Assembly: GCA_016704465.1 (NCBI GenBank)
Contig: JADJAD010000010.1
Location: 62,001 to 126,000 of the forward strand
Direction: 5' to 3'
Length of the DNA: 64,000 nucleotides
DNA from: Gemmatimonadota bacterium
Lineage (GTDB): Bacteria > Gemmatimonadota > Gemmatimonadetes > Gemmatimonadales > Gemmatimonadaceae
The translations under genes were made by a program, and so were the position numbers. Below are positions 15,755 to 23,464 of the stretch, piece after piece. Position 1 is the first letter of the stretch, and the number at the start of each line of letters is the position of its first letter. A model generated the notes under the pieces. That model was not told the DNA's origin. It ran no database searches and was given only the letters and a program-made list of their open reading frames with translations.

Positions 15755-17004
15755 TCGCGGTCCTCCTCGCCGTCGCCCTGCTGCAGCAGGTCGGGGATCC
15801 CCCGGCCGCGCTGGTCGTGCGCGAGGGCGAGCGTGTGAGCCACGTTCCCGTTGTCGTCACGAGGCTGGGGCCGATGGTGCGCAGCGACGACGTGCTCGCC
15901 TCGTTAGGCGGCGTCCTGCTGCGGGACGGGGACGCCCGCTACCGGCTGGTGATCGGCGGGACCGAGCTGGAGTTGGGCACCGGCCTGGCCGTGGCGCGCG
16001 CGCGTGGCGTGCCTGAACCGCTCGCCGCGGCGCCGACCCTCGTCCAAGGGCAGCTCTTCCTTCCGCTGTCGCTCTTGACGGATGTCATCCCGCGGGTCGT
16101 CACCGGCTTCCTGTACGATGCCGCGCGAGGTGAGCTCCGGCGCTTCGCGCCGGTCACCGCGGCGCGCGCACCGTCGGCCGATGCCGCGCCGGCGATTCGA
16201 TCAAGCGGCGCGCGCGACGCGCGCGCTGCGCCCACCACGCGCCCTGCGGCGCCGCCCGAGCGCAGCGCAGCGCGTCGCCAGTCTGTCGTGGTGGTGGACG
16301 CCGGTCACGGCGGCCGAGACCGCGGAATGCGCGGCCCCCTGGGCTCGGCGACCAAGGTGTACGAGGCCGACATGACGCTTGCCATCGCCCGGCAGCTCCG
16401 CGCCGAGTTGACGGCGCGCGGAGTCGAGGTCGTCATGACGCGCGCCTCCGACACCCTCATCGCGCTGGGCGACCGCGGGCGCATCGCCAACCGTGCGCAG
16501 GGCGACCTGTTCATCTCCATTCACGTCAACGCCGCGAACCCCCGCTGGAAGAATCCGTCGGCGTCACGCGGCTTCGAGACCTACTTCCTCTCGGAGGCCA
16601 GGACCGACGACGCGCGACGCGTCGCCGAGCTCGAGAACGAAGCGGTGAAGTACGAGGTGGAAGACGTCGCGGCGGCGGATGATCCGCTCAGCTTCGTGCT
16701 CAACGACATGAAGCAGAACGAATACCTGCGCGAGTCGAGCGACTTCGCGCGGGTGGTCCAGCAATCGCTCAAGGTGATTCACCCCGGGACCGACCGCGGC
16801 GTGAAGCAGGCGGGATTCGTGGTCCTCGTCGGGGCGTTCATGCCGTCGGTGCTCGTGGAGGTCGGCTTCGGGTCGAACCCCGCCGATGCGGCGTATCTGT
16901 CGGGGGCACGCGGCCAGGCGCAACTGGCCGCCGCGATTGCCGACGCCACCATGACCTACCTCGCGAAATACGGCGAACGGCGCACAACCGGCGGAGTGCG
17001 ATGA
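15751..17004 (+). CDS. N-acetylmuramoyl-L-alanine amidase (Amidase_3)
   Basis: Cleaves the bond between N-acetylmuramic acid and the peptide stem of peptidoglycan, as in AmiA/B/C cell-separation amidases. The first 180 residues hold a short hydrophobic start and a beta-rich region like the copper-amine-oxidase-N or AMIN-type targeting domain, then an Ala/Pro linker. The zinc-dependent catalytic domain begins at DAGHGG and continues with a YEADMT glutamate, SIHVNA and a late EVGFGSN glutamate. Total 417 residues. Overlaps smpB and pyrD by four bases each. Export is expected but the signal peptide is short and weak. Confidence 0.85.
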   Translation: MIAVLLAVALLQQVGDPPAALVVREGERVSHVPVVVTRLGPMVRSDDVLASLGGVLLRDGDARYRLVIGGTELELGTGLAVARARGVPEPLAAAPTLVQGQLFLPLSLLTDVIPRVVTGFLYDAARGELRRFAPVTAARAPSADAAPAIRSSGARDARAAPTTRPAAPPERSAARRQSVVVVDAGHGGRDRGMRGPLGSATKVYEADMTLAIARQLRAELTARGVEVVMTRASDTLIALGDRGRIANRAQGDLFISIHVNAANPRWKNPSASRGFETYFLSEARTDDARRVAELENEAVKYEVEDVAAADDPLSFVLNDMKQNEYLRESSDFARVVQQSLKVIHPGTDRGVKQAGFVVLVGAFMPSVLVEVGFGSNPADAAYLSGARGQAQLAAAIADATMTYLAKYGERRTTGGVR

Positions 17005-17999
17005 GCACCAGCACCGGCACGTCGGAGGGCCGCCCCACGCCAGCCAACGCCGACGCCTCGCCGTCGCCGCGAGGGCAGGCGCCCCTCGCCGTGACCCTCG
17101 GCGGCCTGACGCTGCAGAACCCGGTCTTGCTCGCGGCGGGAACGGCGGCGTACGGCGATGAACTGGACGGGGTGATGCAGCTCGACGCGCTGGGCGGTCT
17201 CGTGACCAAGGCGGTCAGCCTCGATCCCCGGAAGGGAGCCGCCGCCCCGCGCGTCGCCGAGTTTCCGGGCGGCATGATCAACGCGATCGGACTCGCCAAC
17301 CCGGGAGTCGAGGAGGTGCGGGCGTCGCACCTGCCGTGGCTCGCCCGTTCGGTGAAGCGGGCGCGGGTGCTCGTCAACGTCGTCGGGTATGCCGTGGACG
17401 ACTTCGCGCGCGTGATCGAACGACTGGACGACGCCTCGGGCCTGGACGGTTACGAGCTGAACGTCAGCTGCCCGAACGTCACGGCCGGCGGGATGGAGTT
17501 CGGCGCCGATCCGATCGCGCTGGGTGAGGTCATGCGACGCGCGCGTGCGGCCACGACCCGCCCGATCTTCGTCAAGCTGTCGCCGACCTTGACCGACATT
17601 GTCGGCGCGGCGCGCACCGCCCTCGACCATGGCGCCACCGGGTTGACGCTGGTGAACACGATGCCGGGGCTGGTGATTGACCTCGAGCGCCGCCGCCCCG
17701 CGCTTGGCTTCGGGACCGGCGGGGTGAGCGGTCCCGGACTGCTCCCGGTCGGGGTGCTGGCGACCTGGAAGGTCTGGAAGGCGACCGGCGCCCCGATTCT
17801 GGGGGTGGGAGGCATCACGACGGCCGAGGATGCGCTGCAGTATCTCATGGCGGGGGCGCAGGCGGTGGCGATCGGGACGGCGGGCCTGCGCGACCCGCGG
17901 CAGCCGGCACGCGTCGTGGACGGGCTTGGCGCGTGGTGCCGACAGCATGGGGTGCGTTCGTTGACCGAGGTGACCGGATGTCTGGAGTGGCCTTCATGA
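17001..17999 (+). CDS. pyrD: Dihydroorotate dehydrogenase, class 1 (PyrD, catalytic subunit type 1B-like)
   Basis: Oxidises dihydroorotate to orotate in UMP synthesis. The TIM-barrel FMN enzyme shows the cysteine catalytic base of class 1 enzymes (Cys157 in NVSCPN), the substrate loop around INAIGLANPG, and the phosphate-binding GVGGI and AIGT segments. The 332-residue chain includes a 25-residue disordered N-terminus. Class 1B enzymes normally pair with a PyrK electron-transfer subunit, which is not next to this gene. pyrF follows with a 4-base overlap, so pyrD and pyrF are coupled. Confidence 0.92.
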   Translation: MSTSTGTSEGRPTPANADASPSPRGQAPLAVTLGGLTLQNPVLLAAGTAAYGDELDGVMQLDALGGLVTKAVSLDPRKGAAAPRVAEFPGGMINAIGLANPGVEEVRASHLPWLARSVKRARVLVNVVGYAVDDFARVIERLDDASGLDGYELNVSCPNVTAGGMEFGADPIALGEVMRRARAATTRPIFVKLSPTLTDIVGAARTALDHGATGLTLVNTMPGLVIDLERRRPALGFGTGGVSGPGLLPVGVLATWKVWKATGAPILGVGGITTAEDALQYLMAGAQAVAIGTAGLRDPRQPARVVDGLGAWCRQHGVRSLTEVTGCLEWPS

Positions 18000-18706
18000 C
18001 GATGCGAACGGATGTCACGCCGATCGTGGCGCTCGACGTCGCCGACCTGCGCGACGCGCTGGCGGTTGCGGCCGGTGTCGGCGATCGCTGCCGGTTCTTC
18101 AAGGTCGGGAGCGAACTGTTCACGGCGGCCGGTCCGGACATTGTGCGCGCGCTGCGGGAGATGGGGCATGAGGTCTTCCTCGACCTCAAGCTGCACGACA
18201 TTCCCAACACCGTGCGCGGCGCGGCGCGGGCAGCGGGGCGGTTGGGGGCGTCGCTCCTCACGGTGCATGCGTCTGGCGGAGCGGCGATGATTCAGGCGGC
18301 GGTGGAGGGGGCGGGGGACGGGTGCGGCGTGCTCGCGGTGACGATCCTGACATCCCTGGATGCCGCGACCGTGGCGACGGCATGGGGGCGCGCTCCCGAG
18401 CTGGAGATTGCCGGTGAGGTGCTGCGCCTGTCAGGGCTGGCGTCGCGGGCTGGCGCGCACGGGGTGGTCTGCAGCGGTCACGAGGTGGCGCAGGTGCGGG
18501 CCCTGTTTGGGGATGCGCTCGCGCCCCTGGTCCCCGGGATCCGCTTTGCGGACGAGGCGGCGCACGACCAGCGCCGGGTGGTGACCCCGGGTGGCGCTGC
18601 GCGAGCGGGGGCTCGCTACGTGGTGCTGGGGCGCGCGGTCACGGCGGCTCCGGACCCGCGGGCGGCGATGGCCCGGGTGTGGGAGGAGCTGGCGGGGGTC
18701 GAGTAG
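17996..18706 (+). CDS. pyrF: Orotidine 5'-phosphate decarboxylase
   Basis: Catalyses the last step to UMP. The catalytic Asp-Lys-Asp array is seen in FLDLKLHDIPNT (Asp63, Lys65, Asp68), and the phosphate-binding end includes TPGG and YVVLGRAVT. 236 residues, the normal bacterial length. ATG 17996 overlaps the pyrD stop and fits the conserved start (PIVALDV); an in-frame ATG upstream lies inside pyrD. Confidence 0.93.
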   Translation: MTMRTDVTPIVALDVADLRDALAVAAGVGDRCRFFKVGSELFTAAGPDIVRALREMGHEVFLDLKLHDIPNTVRGAARAAGRLGASLLTVHASGGAAMIQAAVEGAGDGCGVLAVTILTSLDAATVATAWGRAPELEIAGEVLRLSGLASRAGAHGVVCSGHEVAQVRALFGDALAPLVPGIRFADEAAHDQRRVVTPGGAARAGARYVVLGRAVTAAPDPRAAMARVWEELAGVE

Positions 18707-18813
18707 TGCGCGGCGTCGGGCCGCGATGTCTCCTTTGATGACGCCGGCGCACGGCAGTGCAGGCGGGCGCGCGTAATTCCGCGCCACGGCACGCTTTTGG
18801 TGGTCAGCATCCC

Positions 18814-18842
18814 TTGCATCATCGGAACGAGGCGCCTATTCT
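18814..18842 (+). promoter_or_regulatory. Promoter of the alpha ribosomal operon
   Basis: TTGCAT (18814-18819), 17-base spacer, TATTCT (18837-18842). The start point would be about 45 bases before the rpmJ GTG. It is placed after pyrF and directly before the ribosomal genes. Confidence 0.6.
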
Positions 18843-18894
18843 TGGAGTCTTGTCCGAATTTTCTCTGTTTCCATCGGTTCGATTGGAGTCCCTG

Positions 18895-19011
18895 GTGAAA
18901 GTCCGCAGCAGCGTGAAGCCCATCTGCGAACACTGCAAGGTCGTGAAGCGCAGCGGCGTCACTCGAATCATCTGCAAGCGCAACCCTAAGCACAAGCAGC
19001 GGCAGGGCTGA
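18895..19011 (+). CDS. rpmJ: 50S ribosomal protein L36
   Basis: A 38-residue zinc-ribbon protein of the large subunit, with CEHC and a later Cys and His (IICKRNPKHKQRQG) as the metal ligands, so this is the zinc-binding (C+) form. GTG start at 18895 after GGAG. First gene of the alpha operon; rpsM follows after two bases. Confidence 0.95.
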   Translation: MKVRSSVKPICEHCKVVKRSGVTRIICKRNPKHKQRQG

Positions 19012-19013
19012 TT

Positions 19014-19391
19014 ATGGCGCGCATATCTGGTGTCGATCTCCCGCGAGAGAAGAAGGTTGAGATCGGGTTGACGTATATCTACGGAATCGGGCGCGCGGTG
19101 GCGCTGGAGATCCTCGGGAAGACCGGGGTGTCTGCAGACCTTCGCGTGCGCGACCTGACGGACGCTGACGTGAACAAGCTGCGTCAGACGATCGAGAAGG
19201 ACTATCGCGTCGAGGGCGCCCTGCGCACCGAGATCGCGATGAACATCAAGCGGTTGATGGACATCGGGTCGTACCGAGGGATCCGTCATCGCCGGGGACT
19301 CCCGGTGCGCGGCCAGCGCACCCACACCAATGCGCGAACGAAGAAGGGACCGCGTCGCGCGATCGCGGGCAAGAAGAAGGTGACCAAGTAG
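19014..19391 (+). CDS. rpsM: 30S ribosomal protein S13
   Basis: 125 residues. N-terminus ARISGVDLPREKKVEIGLTY, the helix-two-turn-helix YIYGIGRAVALEIL, and the RGIRHRRGLPVRGQRTHTNA tail that contacts tRNA and the head of the small subunit are all present. Normal length. Lies in the canonical order L36-S13-S11-S4. Confidence 0.97.
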   Translation: MARISGVDLPREKKVEIGLTYIYGIGRAVALEILGKTGVSADLRVRDLTDADVNKLRQTIEKDYRVEGALRTEIAMNIKRLMDIGSYRGIRHRRGLPVRGQRTHTNARTKKGPRRAIAGKKKVTK

Positions 19392-19392
19392 T

Positions 19393-19770
19393 ATGGCTAC
19401 GGGCAAAAAGACCAAGCGCGTCGTGGAGGCGGAAGGGATCGCCCACATCAATGCGACGTTCAACAACACGCTGGTGACGATCACCGACATGCATGGCAAT
19501 GCCATCGCGTGGGGGACGTCGGGCAAGGCCGGGTTCAAGGGGTCCAAGAAGTCGACGCCGTTCGCGGCGACGGTGGCAGCCGAGCAGTGCGGGCGCGAAG
19601 CGCTCTCCGCCGGCGTCCGTCGCGTGCATGTGCTCGTCCAGGGACCGGGATCCGGTCGTGAGTCCGCCATCCAGGCGCTCGCGTCGGCCGGCCTGCAGGT
19701 CAGGTCGATCAAGGACGTGACGCCGATTCCTCACAACGGCTGTCGTCCGCCGAAGCGCCGGAGGGTCTAG
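19393..19770 (+). CDS. rpsK: 30S ribosomal protein S11
   Basis: 125 residues with the conserved HINATFNNTLVTITD strand and the C-terminal PIPHNGCRPPKRRRV that reaches the platform of the small subunit. One base separates it from rpsM and three from rpsD, so all are translated from one message. Confidence 0.97.
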   Translation: MATGKKTKRVVEAEGIAHINATFNNTLVTITDMHGNAIAWGTSGKAGFKGSKKSTPFAATVAAEQCGREALSAGVRRVHVLVQGPGSGRESAIQALASAGLQVRSIKDVTPIPHNGCRPPKRRRV

Positions 19771-19773
19771 ACC

Positions 19774-20406
19774 ATGCGGTACACTGGACCCTCCTGCCGT
19801 CAGTGCCGGCGCGAAGGAACGAAGCTGTTCCTCAAGGGGACGAAGTGCTTCACCGAGAAGTGCCCGGTTGAGCGCCGTCCCTATCCGCCAGGCCAGCATG
19901 GCCAGTCGCAGTCCCGCCGACGCAAGTCGTCGGAATACTCCAAGCAGCTGCGCGAGAAGCAGAAGATCAAGCGCATGTACGGGGTGAGCGAGTCGCAGTT
20001 CCGTAACACGTTCGAGAAGGTGTCGAAGCTGCCGGGGATCACCGGTCACAACCTGCTCGCCGCATTGGAGAGCCGGTTGGACAACCTGGTGTACCGGATG
20101 GGCTTCGCGCCGAGCCGAAAGTCGGCGCGTCAGCTGATCCGTCACCGGCACCTCGAGATCAACGGAAAGATCGTCGACATCCCGAGCTATGCCGTCGCCC
20201 CGGGGCAGGAAGTGCGCGTGCGGACCAAGTCGCGCGAGATGATCCTGGTCCAGGGGGCAATGGAGCAGTCGACGCGCGGGGCATCGCCGTCGTGGCTCGC
20301 CGTCGATCGCGACACCTACTCCGGGCGCATGCTCGAACGGCCGTCGCGGCCGAACATCCCGATCGCGGCGCAGGAGCAGTTGGTCGTCGAGCTCTACTCG
20401 AAGTAA
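19774..20406 (+). CDS. rpsD: 30S ribosomal protein S4
   Basis: 210 residues, a primary 16S rRNA binder that starts small-subunit assembly. Four cysteines near the N-terminus (CRQC and later CFTEKC) form a zinc site, the C+ version of S4. The S4 RNA-binding domain (LESRLDNLVYRMGFA, RQLIRHRHLEINGKIVDIPS) follows. In many bacteria S4 represses its own operon by binding the leader; here a strong hairpin lies just after the gene, before rpoA. Confidence 0.97.
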   Translation: MRYTGPSCRQCRREGTKLFLKGTKCFTEKCPVERRPYPPGQHGQSQSRRRKSSEYSKQLREKQKIKRMYGVSESQFRNTFEKVSKLPGITGHNLLAALESRLDNLVYRMGFAPSRKSARQLIRHRHLEINGKIVDIPSYAVAPGQEVRVRTKSREMILVQGAMEQSTRGASPSWLAVDRDTYSGRMLERPSRPNIPIAAQEQLVVELYSK

Positions 20407-20423
20407 GCAGTACCCGGGCGGTC

Positions 20424-20449
20424 GAGAAGGCGAGGTAACTCGTCTTCTC
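20424..20449 (+). promoter_or_regulatory. Stable GNRA-loop hairpin between rpsD and rpoA
   Basis: GAGAAGGCGAG (20424-20434) pairs with CTCGTCTTCTC (20439-20449), ten Watson-Crick pairs and one G-U, closing a GTAA (GNRA) tetraloop; C20423-G20450 extends it. There is no T-run, so it may be an attenuator, a processing site or a protein-binding site. The remaining 130 bases before rpoA contain imperfect CTCGTCTTCT repeats, a CCTAAC and a GTTAGG, and no visible gene. Confidence 0.5.
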
Positions 20450-20579
20450 GTCATCCCGTCCTCTCGTCTTCTACCAGATGGTCGAGACCCTAACTCTCGT
20501 ACGAACCCACCGCGCGTTAGGGGCGGGGTGGGGCGTTGCCGGGGCGCCGCCCCGGTATGACCGCACCGAGCATTGATAC

Positions 20580-21650
20580 ATGTCACAGGCGATTGACCTG
20601 AAGGGCCTCGTTCGACCGCACCTCGTCGAGGTGAAGAAGCGCGACGACGCCCCGTACGTAGCAGAATTCATCCTGCAGCCACTCGAGCGCGGCTACGGGC
20701 ACACGCTGGGTAACGCGATGCGCCGCATGCTGCTGTCGTCGCTGCGCGGCGCCGCCGTCTGGGGCTTCCGCATCGACGGCGTGCTCCATGAGCATCAGAC
20801 GATCGTCGGCGTCGTCGAGGACGTGCACCAGATCATCGGCAACCTCAAGACCCTCGTGCTCAGCCTCGCAGACGACGTCGAGGAATCGGTGCTCCGCATC
20901 GGCAAGAACGAGGCAGGGCCCGTCACGGCGGCCGACATCGAGGGCAACGGGAGTGTGCGGGTCATCAACCCCGACCACCACCTGTTCACCCTCCAGGATG
21001 CGCGCGACATCAACGTCGAACTGTACATCAACAAGGGACGCGGCTACGTCGAGTCCGACTCGCACGTCGTCGACCGGGGCCTCCCGATCGACCTGGTGCG
21101 CGTCGACGCCCTCTACAACCCGGTCCGCCGCGCCAACTTCTCGGTCGCCGAGACGCGCGTCGGGCAGCGCACCGACTACGATCGCCTGACCCTGACGGTC
21201 GAGACGAACGGCACCATTGCCCCGGAAGAGGCCGTGAGCTACGCCGCCGCGCTCGCGCAGACGCACTTCCAGTACTTCGCGTCGTTCGGCTCGCATGCGT
21301 CCGCGCCCATGTCCATGGGCGGCGAGAGCGGCGGCGGCGACGCCGCCCGCCTCGCCCAGATGTTCAAGGCGGCCATCGACGACCTGGAACTGTCGGTCCG
21401 CTCCGTCAACTCGCTCAAGAACTCCAACATCCGTACGCTGGGTGACCTCGTGCGGCAGACGGAGAACCAGATCCTGCAGGTGAAGAATTTCGGCAAGAAG
21501 TCGCTGCAGGAGATCGCGGAACTCCTGGAGCGCGAAGGCTTGAACTTCGGTATGCGGTACGAAGAGAACGGCGACGGCGTGCGCATCATCGATTGGGGCA
21601 CGCCGCCGAGCCGGGCCGCCGCGAACGCGCCAGACGACGAAGAGGAGTAA
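20580..21650 (+). CDS. rpoA: DNA-directed RNA polymerase subunit alpha
   Basis: 356 residues. The N-terminal domain that dimerises and assembles beta and beta-prime carries the conserved YGHTLGNAMRRMLLSS. After a Gly/Ser/Met-rich linker (about 240-260), the C-terminal DNA-binding domain has the VRSVNSLKNSNIRTLGDLV helices and NFGKKSLQEI. An acidic tail ends the protein. It is separated from rpsD by 173 bases, an unusually large gap for this operon. Confidence 0.97.
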   Translation: MSQAIDLKGLVRPHLVEVKKRDDAPYVAEFILQPLERGYGHTLGNAMRRMLLSSLRGAAVWGFRIDGVLHEHQTIVGVVEDVHQIIGNLKTLVLSLADDVEESVLRIGKNEAGPVTAADIEGNGSVRVINPDHHLFTLQDARDINVELYINKGRGYVESDSHVVDRGLPIDLVRVDALYNPVRRANFSVAETRVGQRTDYDRLTLTVETNGTIAPEEAVSYAAALAQTHFQYFASFGSHASAPMSMGGESGGGDAARLAQMFKAAIDDLELSVRSVNSLKNSNIRTLGDLVRQTENQILQVKNFGKKSLQEIAELLEREGLNFGMRYEENGDGVRIIDWGTPPSRAAANAPDDEEE

Positions 21651-21655
21651 GAGTC

Positions 21656-22012
21656 ATGCGTCACAGGAAAGCGGGGCGGCAGCTGCGCCGCACGAGTGAA
21701 CAGAAGCTGGCGCTCATGCGCGGCCTCGCCTCGTCGCTGATCGAACACGGCGCCATCGAGACCACCGAAGCGAAGGCCAAGGAACTGCGCCCCTTCGTGG
21801 AGAAGCTGATCACCAAGGCCCGCTCCGGCACCTTGCACGACCGGCGGCTCGCGATCGTGCACATCCACAAGCGGGAGACGGCCGACAAGCTGTTCAAGGA
21901 AATCGGGCCCAAGTACGTGTCGCGGCCCGGCGGGTACACGCGCATCCTCAAGACCGGTCACCGCAAGGGTGACGGGGCCGAAATGGCGCGCATCGAACTC
22001 GTGGAGGGCTGA
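21656..22012 (+). CDS. rplQ: 50S ribosomal protein L17
   Basis: 118 residues: MRHRKAGRQLRRTSEQ start, AIETTEAKAKELRPFVEKLI, and C-terminal ARIELVEG are typical. ATG at 21656, five bases after the rpoA stop. Part of the large subunit near the exit tunnel. Confidence 0.97.
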   Translation: MRHRKAGRQLRRTSEQKLALMRGLASSLIEHGAIETTEAKAKELRPFVEKLITKARSGTLHDRRLAIVHIHKRETADKLFKEIGPKYVSRPGGYTRILKTGHRKGDGAEMARIELVEG

Positions 22013-22015
22013 GCC

Positions 22016-22234
22016 ATGGCCATCAGTCGCAATCGCTGCTACGTCTGCGATAAGGGGGTCGTGTTCGGCAACAACGTGTCGCATGCGAATAACAAGACCC
22101 GCCGCACGTGGAAGCCGAATCTCCAGGTCGTGCGCGTCGTCAGCGAGGGCAAGACCATCAAGGTCAAGGTCTGCACGCGCTGCCTCGCCGCCGGCAAGGT
22201 GCAGCGCGCGCCGCGTGGTGCCGCGGTCGCGTGA
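22016..22234 (+). CDS. rpmB: 50S ribosomal protein L28
   Basis: 72 residues with CYVC near the N-terminus and CTRC near the C-terminus, forming a zinc ribbon (C+ form). The HANNKTRRTWKPNLQ segment is diagnostic. Its place directly after rplQ is not the common location in model bacteria and extends the operon by one gene. A terminator follows. Confidence 0.95.
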   Translation: MAISRNRCYVCDKGVVFGNNVSHANNKTRRTWKPNLQVVRVVSEGKTIKVKVCTRCLAAGKVQRAPRGAAVA

Positions 22235-22267
22235 TCGCGTGATGCATCCGGACCGCATCAGGAACGG

Positions 22268-22298
22268 GGGGAGCGCGTTAGGCGCTCCCCTTTTCTTT
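22268..22298 (+). terminator. Intrinsic terminator of the alpha ribosomal operon
   Basis: GGGGAGCGC (22268-22276) pairs perfectly with GCGCTCCCC (22282-22290), followed by TTTTCTTTG. The five-base loop is GTTAG, so the site contains the recurrent GTTAGGC heptamer. Confidence 0.9.
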
Positions 22299-22312
22299 GT
22301 CCCCTCGCACCC

Positions 22313-23299
22313 GTGACCGGCGCGGCGCCCCGTACCGCGCTCATCACCGGAATCACCGGTCAGGATGGCTCCTACCTCGCCGAGCTGCTGCTCGGCCGCG
22401 GCTATCGGGTGGTCGGGACGACGCGACATCGCACCCCCGCCTCGACGCAGCGCCTCGCCCCGCTGCTCGATCGCCTGACGCTGGAGGAACTCGACCTCGG
22501 CGATGCGACTGCGGTGCGCACGCTGGTCGGCCGCATCGCCCCCGACGAGGTCTACCACGTGGCGGCCGCCTCTCGCGTGGACGACTCGTGGCGACACCCC
22601 ATGGAATCGCTCGTCGCCAATGCCGGGAGCACCGCCAACCTGCTCGATGCGCTCGCCCGCGAACGCCCCGGCGCGCGACTCCTGGTCGCCTCGTCCTGCG
22701 AGATCTTCGGGCGCCCCGTCTCCACCCCGCAGTCCGAGCGCACGCCGGTCGCCCCCGTCTCGCCCTACGGCGTGTCGAAGGCCGCGGCCTACTGGCTGAC
22801 CGCAACCTTCCGGGAGAGCCATGGCCTGTTCGCGGCCTCGGCGATCCTCTACAACCACGAAAGCCCGCGCCGCAGCGAGGACTTCGTCACGCGGAAGATC
22901 TCCCTTGGCGCGGCACGAATCGCCGCAGGCCTCGGTCAGCAGCTGGTGCTGGGAGACCTCGAGGCTCGGCGCGATTGGGGCTACGCGGGAGACTACGCCG
23001 AGGCCATGTGGCGCATGCTGCAGCTCGATCGCCCGCGCGACGTGGTGCTCGGGACGGGCGTCTCGCACTCGGTGCGGGAGTTCTGCGAGCTGGCCTTCTC
23101 GCACGTCGGGCTCGACTACCGCGACCATGTGGTCCCGGACCGGACGCTCTTTCGCCCCGTCGACCCGACATCGCTCGTGGCCGACGCGCGATTGGCGCGA
23201 GAGCTGCTGGGCTGGGAGCCCGACGTGGCGTTTCACGCGCTCGTGGAAATGATGATTTCTGCCGACCAGACGCGCGTGCAACGGGGCGACGCGGTGTAA
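22313..23299 (+). CDS. gmd: GDP-mannose 4,6-dehydratase-like NAD-dependent sugar dehydratase
   Basis: An extended SDR enzyme of 328 residues. The NAD motif GITGQDGSYLAELLL (13-27), the YGVSK catalytic pair (Tyr152, Lys156) and RDWGYAGDYAEAMW are characteristic of GDP-mannose dehydratases, which make GDP-4-keto-6-deoxymannose for rhamnose, fucose or perosamine. The ASSCEIFG segment has Ser at the usual Thr position and Cys next to the catalytic Glu. The chain is somewhat shorter than typical GMD (about 340-370). GTG start. It opens the sugar-nucleotide region. A close relative such as an RMD-type enzyme is possible but less likely. Confidence 0.8.
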   Translation: MTGAAPRTALITGITGQDGSYLAELLLGRGYRVVGTTRHRTPASTQRLAPLLDRLTLEELDLGDATAVRTLVGRIAPDEVYHVAAASRVDDSWRHPMESLVANAGSTANLLDALARERPGARLLVASSCEIFGRPVSTPQSERTPVAPVSPYGVSKAAAYWLTATFRESHGLFAASAILYNHESPRRSEDFVTRKISLGAARIAAGLGQQLVLGDLEARRDWGYAGDYAEAMWRMLQLDRPRDVVLGTGVSHSVREFCELAFSHVGLDYRDHVVPDRTLFRPVDPTSLVADARLARELLGWEPDVAFHALVEMMISADQTRVQRGDAV

Positions 23300-23464
23300 A
23301 TTTGGCGGACGTCCGGCCGCGTGTTGGACATCGCCTGGCGGACATCACCGGGCGGATATCAGCGGGTGGCCTGCGTCGGCGTACCAATGGCGACGTGGCG
23401 GCGCCTGTTCCGTCGATCACGCTGCCCCCGGGCGCGCTTGTTTTCTGCTCTTAGACATCCTGCC

